64,000 nt of DNA from Bordetella genomosp. 13 (GTDB lineage Bacteria > Pseudomonadota > Gammaproteobacteria > Burkholderiales > Burkholderiaceae_B): NCBI RefSeq assembly GCF_007679965.1, contig NZ_VEHL01000004.1:310001-374000 (forward strand), written 5' to 3'. How positions within the stretch are numbered: position 1 is the first letter of the stretch; the number at the start of each line of letters is the position of its first letter. The notes beneath the pieces were generated by a model. It had not been told where the DNA came from and did not search any database. It worked only from the letters and a program-made list of their open reading frames with translations. The position numbers and the translations under genes were made by a program. Below are positions 1 through 8,768 of this stretch, one piece after another.

Positions 1-593
1 GGAACGTTCTCGTCGATCATGTCGGTGTCGATCAGGCCGGGCGCCACGCAGTTCACGGTGATCTGGCGCCTGGCCAGCTCGATGGCCAGCGACTTGGCGG
101 CGCCGATCACGCCGGCCTTAGAGGCGCTGTAGTTCACCTGGCCGCGGTTGCCGATCAGGCCCGAGACCGAGGCCACGCACACGATGCGGCCCGGCGACCG
201 GCGGCGCACCATGGGCATGACCAGCGGATGCAGCACGTTGTAGAAGCCGTCCAGGTTGGTGCGCATCACCTGGTCCCAGTCGTCGTCCTCCAGTGCCGGG
301 AAGGCGCCGTCGCGCGTCAGGCCGGCGTTCAGCACCACGCCGTAGCAGGCGCCGTGTTCCGCCAGGTCCGCCTCCAGCGCGGCGCGCGCGGCGGCGCGGT
401 CGGAGACGTCGAACTGCAGGATGCGCGCCTGGCGTCCCAAGGCCGCGATCTCGTCGCGCACGGCCTCGGCGTCCTCGCGCCGCGAGCGGCAATGAAGGAC
501 CAGGTCATGGCCGGCGTGCGCCAGCGCCAGGGCGATGGCGCGTCCGATGCCGCGGCTGGAGCCGGTGACCAGGATCGTTGATGAGCTGCTCAT
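1..593 (-). CDS. 3-oxoacyl-ACP reductase of the aryl polyene cluster (3' end outside window)
   Basis: SDR-family NADPH-dependent reductase of the FabG type, expected to reduce the beta-keto group on the ACP-bound polyene intermediate. The N-terminus reads MSSSSTILVTGSSRGIGRAI, with the TGxxxGIG cofactor loop near residues 10-16. NAG follows in the central fold, and the active-site Ser-Tyr-Lys set is visible as VASVSG and YSASKAG. Translation runs off the left edge, so the C-terminus is missing. Its ATG overlaps the TGA of the upstream dehydratase by four bases (ATGA), which fixes the start. By order and function it matches ApeQ of described APE clusters. A second ketosynthase would be expected just outside the window. 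Confidence 0.92.
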   Translation of the reverse strand, partial: MSSSSTILVTGSSRGIGRAIALALAHAGHDLVLHCRSRREDAEAVRDEIAALGRQARILQFDVSDRAAARAALEADLAEHGACYGVVLNAGLTRDGAFPALEDDDWDQVMRTNLDGFYNVLHPLVMPMVRRRSPGRIVCVASVSGLIGNRGQVNYSASKAGVIGAAKSLAIELARRQITVNCVAPGLIDTDMIDENV

Positions 594-1066
594 GGTGCGG
601 AAGTGACGTCGGAAGCGGAAGGGAAGGATTCTTGCATGAACGCCGCGGCGTCCGGCGGCCGGTAGACGTTCAGCCGCGCCAGGGCCAGCAACTGCCCGCC
701 CTGGTGGATGCTGCATTCGAAGACGCCCATGCCGATGGCGTCCTCCAGCGAGCGCGTGGCGGTGACGGCCAGCGCGCTGCCCGCCGCGAAACGCGGCACG
801 TGGCATTCGTAGCGGCGCGTGCCCAGCAGGAAACCCAACTGCACCGGCTGGCCGTCTTGCCGCGCGCGCCAGCCTGCCCAGGCCGCCACCGCCTGGGCCA
901 TCAGTTCCAGGCCGGCCCACGGGGGCAGGCTGCCGTCGGGCTGGCTGTACAGGCCGCCTGGGGCGACGACGGCATCGGCCACCAGGGCGTCGTCGTCACA
1001 GTGGCGCACCGTATCCAGCAGGATGGCGTTGCCGGCGTGGGGCAGGAGTTCGTCGACGGACCACAT
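590..1066 (-). CDS. Hotdog-fold 3-hydroxyacyl-ACP dehydratase (ApeP-like)
   Basis: This 158-residue single-hotdog protein belongs to the FabZ/ApeP-like dehydratases. It begins MWSVDELLPHAGNAILLD, close to the family pattern of LLPHRxPMLLxD. A helix follows with GLELMAQAVAAWAG, where the acidic residue of the active site lies. In characterised APE systems such a protein pairs with a second dehydratase (ApeI) to remove water from the 3-hydroxy intermediate. Here the probable partner is the C-terminal domain of the ligase fusion at 10577-12295. It sits 4 bp after the ketosynthase and overlaps the ketoreductase start by 4 bp. Confidence 0.85.
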   Translation of the reverse strand: MWSVDELLPHAGNAILLDTVRHCDDDALVADAVVAPGGLYSQPDGSLPPWAGLELMAQAVAAWAGWRARQDGQPVQLGFLLGTRRYECHVPRFAAGSALAVTATRSLEDAIGMGVFECSIHQGGQLLALARLNVYRPPDAAAFMQESFPSASDVTSAP

Positions 1067-1070
1067 GGCG

Positions 1071-2261
1071 TCATGCGTCTCCGAAGATCAGGCAGGCGTT
1101 GTTGCCGCCGAACGCGAAGGAGTTGCTCATGGCCATGCGGCGCGCGCCCAGCCGGTGCGCGGCGCCGGAGAAATCCAGCGTGGGCAGCTCGGGATCGGCG
1201 ACGCCGTCCCACACGTGCGGAGGCAGGCGGCCTTCGACATTGCCGGATGCCAGGGCAGCGCAGCACAGCGCGGCCTCCAGCGCGCCGGCCGCGCCCAGGG
1301 CGTGGCCCGTCATGGACTTGGTCGAGGCGCAGGGCACGCCGTGCGGGAACAGATCGGCCACGGCGCGGCTTTCCATCGCATCGTTGTGCTGCGTGGCGGT
1401 GCCGTGCAGGTTGAGCCAGCCGATGTCCTCGGCGGTGACGCCGGCGTCGTCCAGCGCGGCCTGCATGGCGCGGCGCGCTCCGGCGCCGCTGGGGTCGGGC
1501 GCGGACATGTGCCAGCCGTCCGAACTGGCGCCGCCGCCCAGCAGCGCCACGCCATCCTCGGGTCCGCGCTCGCGCTGCATGAGGAACAGCACCCCGGCCT
1601 CGCCGATGTTGATGCCGTTGCGGTTGGCCGAGAAAGGGTTGCACAGGCCGTCGGACACGGCTTCCAGCGAGGCGAAGCCGTTGACGGTCAGGCGGCACAA
1701 GGTGTCGACGCCACCGCACACCACCGCGTCGCAGGCGTCCATGTCCAGCAGCCGCTTGGCCGACAGCAGGGCCCGCGCGCTGGACGTGCAGGCGGTCGAC
1801 AGCGCGTAGACGGGCCCGCGCGCGCCCAGCCAGTCGGCCAGGAAGGCGCCCGGCGCGGACAGGCGCTGGCGCCGATAGTCGTAGCCGTCCGGCATGCGGC
1901 CCAGGCCGGCGCGCTGGCGGAAGGCCGGCGCGTTGTCGTTGACGCCCGAGGTGCTGGTGCCCAGCACGACGGCCACGCGCGCGGCGCCGTGGCGCGCGAT
2001 CGCGCCGCGCAGTGTGGCCTCGATCTGCAGCGCGGCGGCCAGCAGCACGCGGTTGTTGCGGCTGTCGTGGTGCGCGGCCAGGTCGCCGGGCAGGTCCGGC
2101 AGCGCGGCCTGCACGCCGCCCAGCGTGATCGCGCGGTCGCGCAGCCAGCCCGCCTGCGCGCGCATGCCGCCCGTGTCGCCGCGCAGCGCCGCCGCGCCGA
2201 CCTGGTCCATGCCCGCGCCCAGGGCGCAGACGATGCCGGGGGTAAGCAGCCAGGCGCTCAC
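1071..2261 (-). CDS. Beta-ketoacyl-ACP synthase (ApeO-like ketosynthase)
   Basis: Condensing enzyme of the thiolase superfamily, 396 residues, expected to elongate the aryl polyene chain with malonyl-ACP. The catalytic triad is complete: Cys158 in STACTSSA, His286 in LHGTAT and His320 in STKSMTGHALGAAG. I chose the GTG start because the sequence GGAGG lies seven bases before it and the protein then begins directly with the fold (SAWLLTPGIVCALG). The reading frame is open further upstream but enters the lipoprotein gene. In APE systems this synthase is active as a heterodimer with the chain-length factor, here encoded at the other end of the operon (14175-14921). Confidence 0.93.
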   Translation of the reverse strand: MSAWLLTPGIVCALGAGMDQVGAAALRGDTGGMRAQAGWLRDRAITLGGVQAALPDLPGDLAAHHDSRNNRVLLAAALQIEATLRGAIARHGAARVAVVLGTSTSGVNDNAPAFRQRAGLGRMPDGYDYRRQRLSAPGAFLADWLGARGPVYALSTACTSSARALLSAKRLLDMDACDAVVCGGVDTLCRLTVNGFASLEAVSDGLCNPFSANRNGINIGEAGVLFLMQRERGPEDGVALLGGGASSDGWHMSAPDPSGAGARRAMQAALDDAGVTAEDIGWLNLHGTATQHNDAMESRAVADLFPHGVPCASTKSMTGHALGAAGALEAALCCAALASGNVEGRLPPHVWDGVADPELPTLDFSGAAHRLGARRMAMSNSFAFGGNNACLIFGDA

Positions 2262-2358
2262 TGTTGTACCTCCGTGCTGCGCACTCCGTATTCGCCCTTG
2301 GGGCGGCCCGGCGGGCTCACTGGGGCGGGTTTCGGACGGAGGATGGGCAGGGATGGAG

Positions 2359-2976
2359 TCATGGCGTTTGCGGCACGGGCGAGACGCGCCAGGACGTGCC
2401 GTCGGGCTGGCGGATGGTGAAGGTGTCGGGGGGCGCGCCGGGGGCCCAGGCGACCGTCCAGCGGGTTTCGCAATCGTCAGCGAGCGTGCGCACGCGGCCG
2501 CCGCCGGGCTGCGCGTCGTCGCGCCACGCGCGGCCGGGATAGGCCGCCTCCAGGCGCGCTGCGGGCGTCCAGGCGAACAGGATGGCCGAGAACAGGTTGC
2601 TGGCGCGGCCGTTGGGAGGCAGGAAGCCGTCGTTGCGCCACGTGCCGTCCTGCAGGATCTGCCGGGCCTGCGGCATGCCCAGCAGGTCGAACAGCGACCA
2701 GCGTGTGGCCTGGCCAGCCTCGGCCTGCACGGCCAGCAGCGAGTCCTGGGCATGCTCGCCGGGTGCTTGTGTGGTGATGCGTACGAAGCGCGGCAGCGCC
2801 AGGTCGGCCGAGGCCACGGGCACCGGCGGCGCGCTGGCGCAGCCGGTCAGGGCGGCTGCAAGCGTGGTGGCGAGCGCGGCGGCGAACGCTGCCCTGGCCG
2901 CGCCGCGCCGCCGCGCGGCCGGGGAGGAATGGGCGGGGCTGGCGAGCACGGCGGGACGAGGGGGCAGGGACGTCAT
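2359..2976 (-). CDS. DUF3261-type lipoprotein of the aryl polyene cluster
   Basis: A 205-residue protein with a long basic N-region, a hydrophobic Ala/Leu stretch and a lipobox ending in LTGC (Cys46), so it is probably an outer- or inner-membrane lipoprotein. The mature part contains WSLFDLLGMPQARQILQDG and RNDGFLPPNG, which match the DUF3261 lipoprotein found in APE and flexirubin clusters (position of ApeN). Its biochemical role is not established. It is presumed to help move or anchor the pigment lipid at the envelope, together with the LolA-like and MMPL proteins of the same operon. It lies between the FAD enzyme and the ketosynthase, on the same strand. Confidence 0.75.
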   Translation of the reverse strand: MTSLPPRPAVLASPAHSSPAARRRGAARAAFAAALATTLAAALTGCASAPPVPVASADLALPRFVRITTQAPGEHAQDSLLAVQAEAGQATRWSLFDLLGMPQARQILQDGTWRNDGFLPPNGRASNLFSAILFAWTPAARLEAAYPGRAWRDDAQPGGGRVRTLADDCETRWTVAWAPGAPPDTFTIRQPDGTSWRVSPVPQTP

Positions 2977-2996
2977 CGGTGTCTGTCGCAAACGTG

Positions 2997-4238
2997 TCAG
3001 GCGGCCGGCAGGCGGCAAATCTCGGCCAGCATGCGCAGGCGGCGCTCGTGCTCCGCGACGAAGGGATTGCCCGTGTCCCAGGCATAGCCCGCCAGGATCG
3101 ACGAGATCATGCGGCGGATCTCGGGCTGGGCCTTCTCGTAGAACACCACGTCGCGGAAGGTGCCTTCGTACCAGCCCTGCACGTAGGTGCGGAACGTGTC
3201 GACGCCGCGCATCAGCGGCCGGGCGAATTCGTCTTCCCAATCGACTGCGTGGCCGGTCAACTGGCGATGCAGCGCGTCGGCGGCCAGCTTGGACGAGTGC
3301 ATGGCGATGGTGACGCCGGACGAGAACACGGGATCGAGGAACTCGGCCGCGTTGCCCAGCAGCGCGTAGCCGGGGCCGTACAGCGCCGTGACGCTGGCCG
3401 CGTAGCCGCCGATGGTGTTGGCCGGCGTGTCCCACACGGCATTGGCCAGCAGGCGCTTCAGATTGGGGGCGGCATCGTGCATCTGCCGCAGGGTCCGCAT
3501 CAGGTCCGCGCCGTCGCGGCCGAACAGGTCCTCGCCGCCCACCACGCCCACCGACGCGCGGCCGTTGGAGAACGGGATCAGCCAGTACCAGATGCCGGGC
3601 TCGTCGGGATGGACGCTGATCAGGATCTTCTCGCGGTCGAAGGCGGGATCGTCGATGCGGTCCTCGATGTGCGTGAAGATGGCCTTGCGCGGCGGCAGGT
3701 TCGAGGGACGCTCCAGGTCCAGCAGGCGCGACAGCACGCGGCCATAGCCGCTGGCGTCCAGCACGAAGCCGGCGCGGACCGGCTGGCCGGCATCGTCCTG
3801 TGCGCCGGCCGGGCGCACGCGCAGCACGGGCGCGTCGCCGCTGAAGTCGGCGGCCACCACTTCCTGCTGGTAGCGCACTTCCACGCCCTGGCGCTGCGCC
3901 TCGTCGGCCAGGATCTGGTCGAAGCGCGAGCGCAGCACCTGGAACGTGGTGCCGGGGCCGGGCGAGTACTTGTCGCGGAAATCGAAGGCGGTGTAGCGGT
4001 CGCCCCAGGCGAAGGCGGCGCCGTTCTTCACCTGGAAGCCCGCGGCCTGCACGGCCGGCAGCATGCCGGCTTCCTCGACGAACTCCAGGCAGTGCGCCAG
4101 CAGGCTCTCGCCGATGGAAAAGCGGGGGAATCGCTGGCGCTCCAGCACCAGCACGTCGTGCCCGTGGCGCTTGAGCAGGGCGGCGGCGACGGCGCCTGCG
4201 GGGCCCGCGCCGATGATGACGACTTCGCGATGTTCCAT
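2997..4238 (-). CDS. Flavin-dependent halogenase-like FAD monooxygenase
   Basis: This 413-residue FAD enzyme has a dinucleotide-binding loop, IIGAGPAGAVAA, at residues 8-19, followed by FPRFSIGESLL (37-47). The flavin-dependent halogenase hallmark WxWxIP is present as WYWLIP (217-222). Lys71 in GFQVKNGAAFAWG lies where phenol-type halogenases carry their catalytic lysine. GNAAEFLDPVFSSGV (295-309) closes the FAD site. I infer oxidation or halogenation of the aryl head group or a related intermediate. Xanthomonadins, which are brominated aryl polyenes, are a known precedent. I took the ATG at 4238 rather than the in-frame upstream codon because it sits directly before the FAD motif. A non-halogenating FAD oxidoreductase of the same superfamily remains possible. 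Confidence 0.75.
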   Translation of the reverse strand: MEHREVVIIGAGPAGAVAAALLKRHGHDVLVLERQRFPRFSIGESLLAHCLEFVEEAGMLPAVQAAGFQVKNGAAFAWGDRYTAFDFRDKYSPGPGTTFQVLRSRFDQILADEAQRQGVEVRYQQEVVAADFSGDAPVLRVRPAGAQDDAGQPVRAGFVLDASGYGRVLSRLLDLERPSNLPPRKAIFTHIEDRIDDPAFDREKILISVHPDEPGIWYWLIPFSNGRASVGVVGGEDLFGRDGADLMRTLRQMHDAAPNLKRLLANAVWDTPANTIGGYAASVTALYGPGYALLGNAAEFLDPVFSSGVTIAMHSSKLAADALHRQLTGHAVDWEDEFARPLMRGVDTFRTYVQGWYEGTFRDVVFYEKAQPEIRRMISSILAGYAWDTGNPFVAEHERRLRMLAEICRLPAA

Positions 4239-4248
4239 GTCTCGCTTC

Positions 4249-5400
4249 TCAGGATGGATCGGGGGAAAGGGCGGCAAAGCGTCGCGCGCGGGCGGCCCCG
4301 GTGATGGCAGGCAGCAGGGTGGAGGCCAGGCCCATCAGCATGATGCTGAAGTACAGGGTCGCGTCGATGATGCCGTGCTGGAACAGCAGGTTCAGGAAGA
4401 CGATCTCGGTCAGGCCGCGGATGTTCAGCAGCACGGTCTCGCGGCGGCGCTGGCCGGCCGGCATGTCGGGATGCGCCCACTTCAGGCCGATCCAGTTGCC
4501 CGCCATCTTGCTGGCCACCGGCAGCACCAGCAGGCCCGCGAGGTGCCACGGCGTGTAGTGCGCGAAGGCATGGTCGAAGTCGATCTGCACGACGCCGAAG
4601 GTCAGCGTCAGCGGCACGGCCAGGTGGTTCTGGAACGCGGTGATCACGCGGCGCGACGCGGGCAGAGCGAACGGCTGGCGCATCAGGCCGACGGCGGCCA
4701 CGTAGAGGATGCCGAACACCATGGCGTTGAGCCTGTAGCGGTCCATCACGAAGATCAGCAGCAGGAACACCAGCCCGTACAGGGCGGGCCTGCGCACGCG
4801 GATCACGTAGTGCAGCAGCAGCGGCGACAGGCCGCACAGCACCGGCCACAGCAGTTTCTCGGGGGCGGCCGCGCCCTGCGTCAGCGCGAACAGGCTCCAG
4901 CAGGCCATGTCCATCAGGATGGCCGCGTGCACCAGCCGGCGCGTGTCCTGAGCGGGGTAGCCGATGCCCTTCAGGTACAGGTACAGCACCGGAATGGCGG
5001 TGATGGAGAACAGCAGTCCCACGGCCACGCGCGTGGACCAGTCGGCCTGCGGCAGCAGCAGCGTGGCGGTGGCGATGCCCACGGCCAGCGGCACGGTGAA
5101 GCTGGGCAGCGCGATGCGCAGGCTGGCGCGGCTGACGCGCACGTCGGCCACGTCGGCCAGGATGCAGCCCAGCAGCACCGAGAAGTTCAGGCTGTACAGC
5201 AGCCGCACCCAGTCCGGCGCCACGAGGTCCCTGCCGTGCAGGCCGGTGGCGGGCGTCACGCCGAAGTAGACGGCGGCGGGCAGGATGAAGGTGGCGGCGG
5301 CCAGCTGGCTGACCACCGGGATGACGCCGCGGCGGCGTCCCAGTTCGGTGATGGCCGCATACAGCGCCAGCGCGGCGGCCCAGAACAGCACGATGGTCAT
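4249..5400 (-). CDS. Cation/proton antiporter of the Na+/H+ exchanger superfamily
   Basis: A 383-residue polytopic membrane protein with roughly eleven or twelve hydrophobic segments, beginning MTIVLFWAAALALYAAITELG. The pattern resembles CPA2-type exchangers. The segment AAILMDMACWSLFAL corresponds to the ion-binding helix, but it carries one Asp where many members have two acidic or polar residues. The C-terminal part (RRETVLLNIRGLTEIVFLNLLFQHGII) is typical of the family. Its ATG overlaps the stop of the MMPL exporter by four bases, so it is translated as part of the APE operon. I know of no antiporter as a standard APE component. It may adjust ion or proton balance for the exporter, but that is a guess. 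Confidence 0.8.
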   Translation of the reverse strand: MTIVLFWAAALALYAAITELGRRRGVIPVVSQLAAATFILPAAVYFGVTPATGLHGRDLVAPDWVRLLYSLNFSVLLGCILADVADVRVSRASLRIALPSFTVPLAVGIATATLLLPQADWSTRVAVGLLFSITAIPVLYLYLKGIGYPAQDTRRLVHAAILMDMACWSLFALTQGAAAPEKLLWPVLCGLSPLLLHYVIRVRRPALYGLVFLLLIFVMDRYRLNAMVFGILYVAAVGLMRQPFALPASRRVITAFQNHLAVPLTLTFGVVQIDFDHAFAHYTPWHLAGLLVLPVASKMAGNWIGLKWAHPDMPAGQRRRETVLLNIRGLTEIVFLNLLFQHGIIDATLYFSIMLMGLASTLLPAITGAARARRFAALSPDPS

Positions 5401-7754
5401 GATGAAGTCTCCGGTTGCGACGCGGCGGCGTCGGCGCGCACCCAAGGCGCCCACATCACGCTGAACAGCACGCCCAGCCCCACCGCCAGGCCGAAGTTGG
5501 AGATGGCGGGCGTGCTGCTGGCGGCCAGCAGGCCGAACGACAGGAAGGTGGTCGCGGCCGACAGCAGGATGCCGATCAGGCTGGCCGGCGCGCCCGCCAC
5601 GCGCTCGTACATGAAGATGGCGTAGTCCAGTCCGATGGCGGACACCAGCAGCAGGCCGAACAGGCTGAACAGGGTCAGCGGCTGGCCCAGATAGCCCAGT
5701 GTGGCCAATACGCATGCGGTGGCGGCGAAGGGCACGGCCAGCAGGCGCCAGGTGGCCGAACGGCCGAGCGTCAGCCACAGCAGCAGCGCGGCGCCCACGT
5801 AGGACAGCAGTTTCAGTTCGGCCGCGCGCCAGCGGGTCTGGGCGAAGCTCTCGTTCAACTGGCCGGTGCTGTCGACGAAGGTGACGCCCTGCAGTCCGTC
5901 GGCGGCGCGAGCCGCCTTTGTGGTGTCCTTCAGCCCCAGCAGCGTCACCGTGGCGGCCTGGCTGCCATCGGGCTGCACGTCCAGCGGCACCCCGCGCCAG
6001 CGTTCGCCCAGCGGGCCGCGCAAGGCCTCGTCCACGCCGACCACGGGCAGCGCGGCCAGCCGGTCGGCTTCGTCCAGCACGGCCCGCGCCGGAACGCCCA
6101 GAGCGGCCAAAGGTGGGGTGATGGCCGTGCGCCAGGCCGGGTCCCGCAGCCGCGACTGGGTGGCCTGCTGCACGGCAGCCGGCGCGACGAGCTGGCTCAA
6201 GGCGGTGTAGGCGGTCAGCGCGCCGGCGGCCACCAGGGCGTCCAGGCGCGCGCCCAGTTCCGCCTGCCTCCGCAGCAGGGTGTCGGTATCCGGCGCGCGC
6301 ACCAGGTAGAACTGGCTGGTGGGCACGAAGCCCGTGATCGTGCCGATCCGGGCCGCCTGCGCCAGCAGGTCGGGCGGCAGGCTGATCCACTGCCGCAGGT
6401 CGTCCTGCACGTCCAGGCGGGCGATGCCGCCCGCGCACAGCAGCACGGCCAGCGCGGCGATCCCGCGCAGCCGGCGGCGCGCGGTCCACGCCGACAGGCG
6501 GGCCAGCAGCGCATGGGCCAGGCGCAGCAGCGGCGGCCAGGTGCGCGGCTGCCAGCCGCGCAAGGCGTTGGGCAATTCGCAGACCGTGTAGGCATAGGCG
6601 CCCAGCAGGCCCACCGCCGAGAACACGGCCGTCTGCGTCAGGGCCGGAAACGGCGTGAACAGCAGCGACAGATAGCCCACCAGCGTGGCTGCCAGGCTGA
6701 TGCTCAGGCCGGGCAGCACGCGCCACAGCGCCGGCCAGGCGCGCCAGTCGGGCATGCCGTAGCGCTTGCCCAGGAAGTGCAGGGGAAAATCGACGGCCAC
6801 GCCGATCAGGCTGGCGCCCACCACCAGGGTCAGCACGTGGATCGAGCCGAAGATCGCCACGCAGGCCACCGCGCCGCACACCAGGCCGACCAGCGCCGGG
6901 ACCAGCGCCAGCAGCGCGCGCACGCGGCACAGCGCCAGCAGCAGCACGGCGATGATGCCGATGAGCGAAGCTGCGCCGATCCACGTGCTGTCGCGGGTGG
7001 CCTGATCGCGGCCGGCCGCGGCGAACAGCGGGCCGCCCGCGGCCACCATGTCGGCATCGTCCGCGCGCAGGCCGGCACGGGTCTGCTGGACCAGCGCGGC
7101 GATGGCGTCCGGGCCGTGTGCATCGAATGCGTCGCCGCCGATGGTGGCGCGCACCATCACCCAGAATTTCCCGTCGTGCTCGGCCATCAGCGTGCCGCCC
7201 GCCAGGTCGACGAACAGGGCGCCGCCGGGATGCATGGCCTGCTCGGCGCGTCGCGTCAGGCCCAGCCAGTCCTGGTCGGGCGGCACCGCGCCGGCCGACG
7301 AGAAGGGGTCGGCCAGTTCGCGTGCCCGTTGCTGCGCGAAGGCGGCCGGGTCGTCCAGCATCCGCTGGCGGTCGGCGGCCGGCAGCATCGACAGGCGCTG
7401 GGCCAGCAGTTGGGCGTTGATGGATTTCAGGTCCACGTCCAGCTCGACGTCGACCTTGGCGAACAGGCCGCTGTGGCGCCAGGCGTGGCCCACGCCGCGC
7501 GCGGATTCGACCGCGTGCGCGCGATCGGCGGCGCCGACCAGCGCGACCACCTGGCGGGTCAGCGGTTCCTTGATGCGGGCTTCGGCCCGCTTCTGTTCGG
7601 CATCGCCCGACGACCGCGGGATGAGATCCAGCAGGTCGGACGATACCGGCAGGCCGTCGCGGCACTGCCAGGCGCCCAGCGCCAGCACCAGCAGCAGGGC
7701 GGCGCGGAACAGCCAGCTCAGCCGGCGTTCGATGCGCTCAGGGTGCGAAGGCAC
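5397..7754 (-). CDS. MMPL/RND-family exporter of the aryl polyene cluster
   Basis: A 785-residue predicted exporter with the MMPL layout of two repeats. Each has one N-terminal helix (WLFRAALLLVLALGAWQCRDG at the first), a large periplasmic domain and a block of five helices. The first helix block covers about residues 260-400 and contains TLVVGASLIGVAVDFPLHFLGKRYG. The second lies near the C-terminus and contains SLFGLLLVSAIGLDYAIFMYERV, with the buried Asp expected for proton coupling. In APE clusters this gene (ApeM position) is thought to move the finished lipid across or out of the inner membrane together with the LolA-like carrier. It overlaps the LolA-like gene by 17 bp. Confidence 0.88.
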   Translation of the reverse strand: MPSHPERIERRLSWLFRAALLLVLALGAWQCRDGLPVSSDLLDLIPRSSGDAEQKRAEARIKEPLTRQVVALVGAADRAHAVESARGVGHAWRHSGLFAKVDVELDVDLKSINAQLLAQRLSMLPAADRQRMLDDPAAFAQQRARELADPFSSAGAVPPDQDWLGLTRRAEQAMHPGGALFVDLAGGTLMAEHDGKFWVMVRATIGGDAFDAHGPDAIAALVQQTRAGLRADDADMVAAGGPLFAAAGRDQATRDSTWIGAASLIGIIAVLLLALCRVRALLALVPALVGLVCGAVACVAIFGSIHVLTLVVGASLIGVAVDFPLHFLGKRYGMPDWRAWPALWRVLPGLSISLAATLVGYLSLLFTPFPALTQTAVFSAVGLLGAYAYTVCELPNALRGWQPRTWPPLLRLAHALLARLSAWTARRRLRGIAALAVLLCAGGIARLDVQDDLRQWISLPPDLLAQAARIGTITGFVPTSQFYLVRAPDTDTLLRRQAELGARLDALVAAGALTAYTALSQLVAPAAVQQATQSRLRDPAWRTAITPPLAALGVPARAVLDEADRLAALPVVGVDEALRGPLGERWRGVPLDVQPDGSQAATVTLLGLKDTTKAARAADGLQGVTFVDSTGQLNESFAQTRWRAAELKLLSYVGAALLLWLTLGRSATWRLLAVPFAATACVLATLGYLGQPLTLFSLFGLLLVSAIGLDYAIFMYERVAGAPASLIGILLSAATTFLSFGLLAASSTPAISNFGLAVGLGVLFSVMWAPWVRADAAASQPETSS

Positions 7755-8346
7755 GACGCTCCTCGTCGCTGAGCGCCGATTGCGCGCGGGCGTTCCGCAT
7801 CTGCATCACGGTGCGGTCGCCCTGGGTCTCGCGCAGCTCGATGCGGTCGACGAGTTTGCCGCCATCGATGCGGATGTCGGTGAAAATCTGCCTGAGCAGC
7901 GCCGAGCGCGGCGTCATCACCAGTTGCCAGGCGGCGGCGTCGCCCGACAGGGCGATGTCGAAGTTGTCCTGCAGGCCCTGGGTATCGCCGGCCAGCACCG
8001 CCAGGAACAGGCGCGTCTCGCGGCTGGCCGAGGTGCTCTGCGGCAGGGCCTGCCACTTGCCGGCCTCGTCGCGGCGGTAGATGCCCTCTGGTGTGATCCG
8101 CAGGTCCTGCGCGATGGGCGCGCGCAGTTGCCACAGCAGGCCCGCGTCGGCCGCCAGGGTGAACTGGCCGGTGCTGGTCAGCGGCTGGGGCAGCGAGCGC
8201 AGGAACTTCTGCTGCACGAAGTCGCCGTGCACGACGGCGGTGGCCCGCAGCTGCTGCTGCAGCGCGCCCAGGTCGAAGGCGGCGGCGCAGGCGCCGGCGC
8301 AGGCCAGGGCGGCGGCCACGAGCATGCGCGAGACCAGGCCCGTCAT
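7738..8346 (-). CDS. LolA-like periplasmic carrier of the aryl polyene cluster
   Basis: A 202-residue exported protein with a Sec-type signal sequence (MTGLVSRMLVAAALACAGACAAA), followed by FDLGALQQQLRATAVVHGDFVQQKFLRSLPQPLTSTGQFTL in shorter blocks that match the LolA/LolB-like family of APE and MMPL-associated carriers. GLLWQLRAPIAQDLRITPEGIYRRDE is also family-typical in pattern. It is expected to take a hydrophobic product from the inner membrane across the periplasm. The start is fixed by a 4-base ATGA overlap with the thioesterase stop. A longer in-frame extension exists upstream but runs inside the thioesterase gene. This is the ApeL position. Confidence 0.85.
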   Translation of the reverse strand: MTGLVSRMLVAAALACAGACAAAFDLGALQQQLRATAVVHGDFVQQKFLRSLPQPLTSTGQFTLAADAGLLWQLRAPIAQDLRITPEGIYRRDEAGKWQALPQSTSASRETRLFLAVLAGDTQGLQDNFDIALSGDAAAWQLVMTPRSALLRQIFTDIRIDGGKLVDRIELRETQGDRTVMQMRNARAQSALSDEERRAFAP

Positions 8347-8768
8347 GCCAGCACCTTGCGCACGGCGGCCAGCAGCGGCTCGGGCGAGGCCATCAGCATC
8401 TCGCGGCTGGCCATGTCGACGGCCACCTGCACCGAGCTGGCGCGCGTCAGGCGCGTGCCGCTCTCGGCGTCGGATATCAGGTAATTGATCTTCAAGCGGT
8501 TCTCCCATTCGACCAGTTCGGCGCGCGCCATGATGCGCTGGCCGAACACCGCCGGCTGGACGTAGCGCAGCTGCAGGTCGACCACCGGCCAGGCGTAGCC
8601 CGAGGCGCGCATGGCGTCGTAGCCATAACCCATGGCGTCCAGCAGGGCGCAGCGCGCGTACTCCAGGTACTTGACGTAGTGGCCATGCCAGACCACGTTC
8701 ATGGAATCGATGTCGAAGAACGGCACCTGCAGGGCGGTCTCGACGCTGAATACGCCGCGCTTACGCAT
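8343..8768 (-). CDS. Acyl thioesterase, 4-hydroxybenzoyl-CoA type (ApeK-like)
   Basis: A 141-residue single hotdog-fold thioesterase. The segment FFDIDSMNVVWHGHYVKYLE (residues 17-36) matches the DxDxMGVVYHGxYxxYxE pattern of YbgC/4HBT enzymes, with Asp21 the likely catalytic acid. It should hydrolyse ACP- or CoA-bound intermediates. APE clusters carry one such enzyme (ApeK), proposed to act in release or editing of the chain. Its first eight bases overlap the end of the acyltransferase gene, and its stop overlaps the LolA-like start. Confidence 0.88.
   Translation of the reverse strand: MRKRGVFSVETALQVPFFDIDSMNVVWHGHYVKYLEYARCALLDAMGYGYDAMRASGYAWPVVDLQLRYVQPAVFGQRIMARAELVEWENRLKINYLISDAESGTRLTRASSVQVAVDMASREMLMASPEPLLAAVRKVLA

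Noticed and set aside
5415..7772. Open frame of 785 codons on the plus strand across the MMPL exporter
   Set aside because: Low-complexity antisense shadow. The minus-strand exporter explains the region fully.
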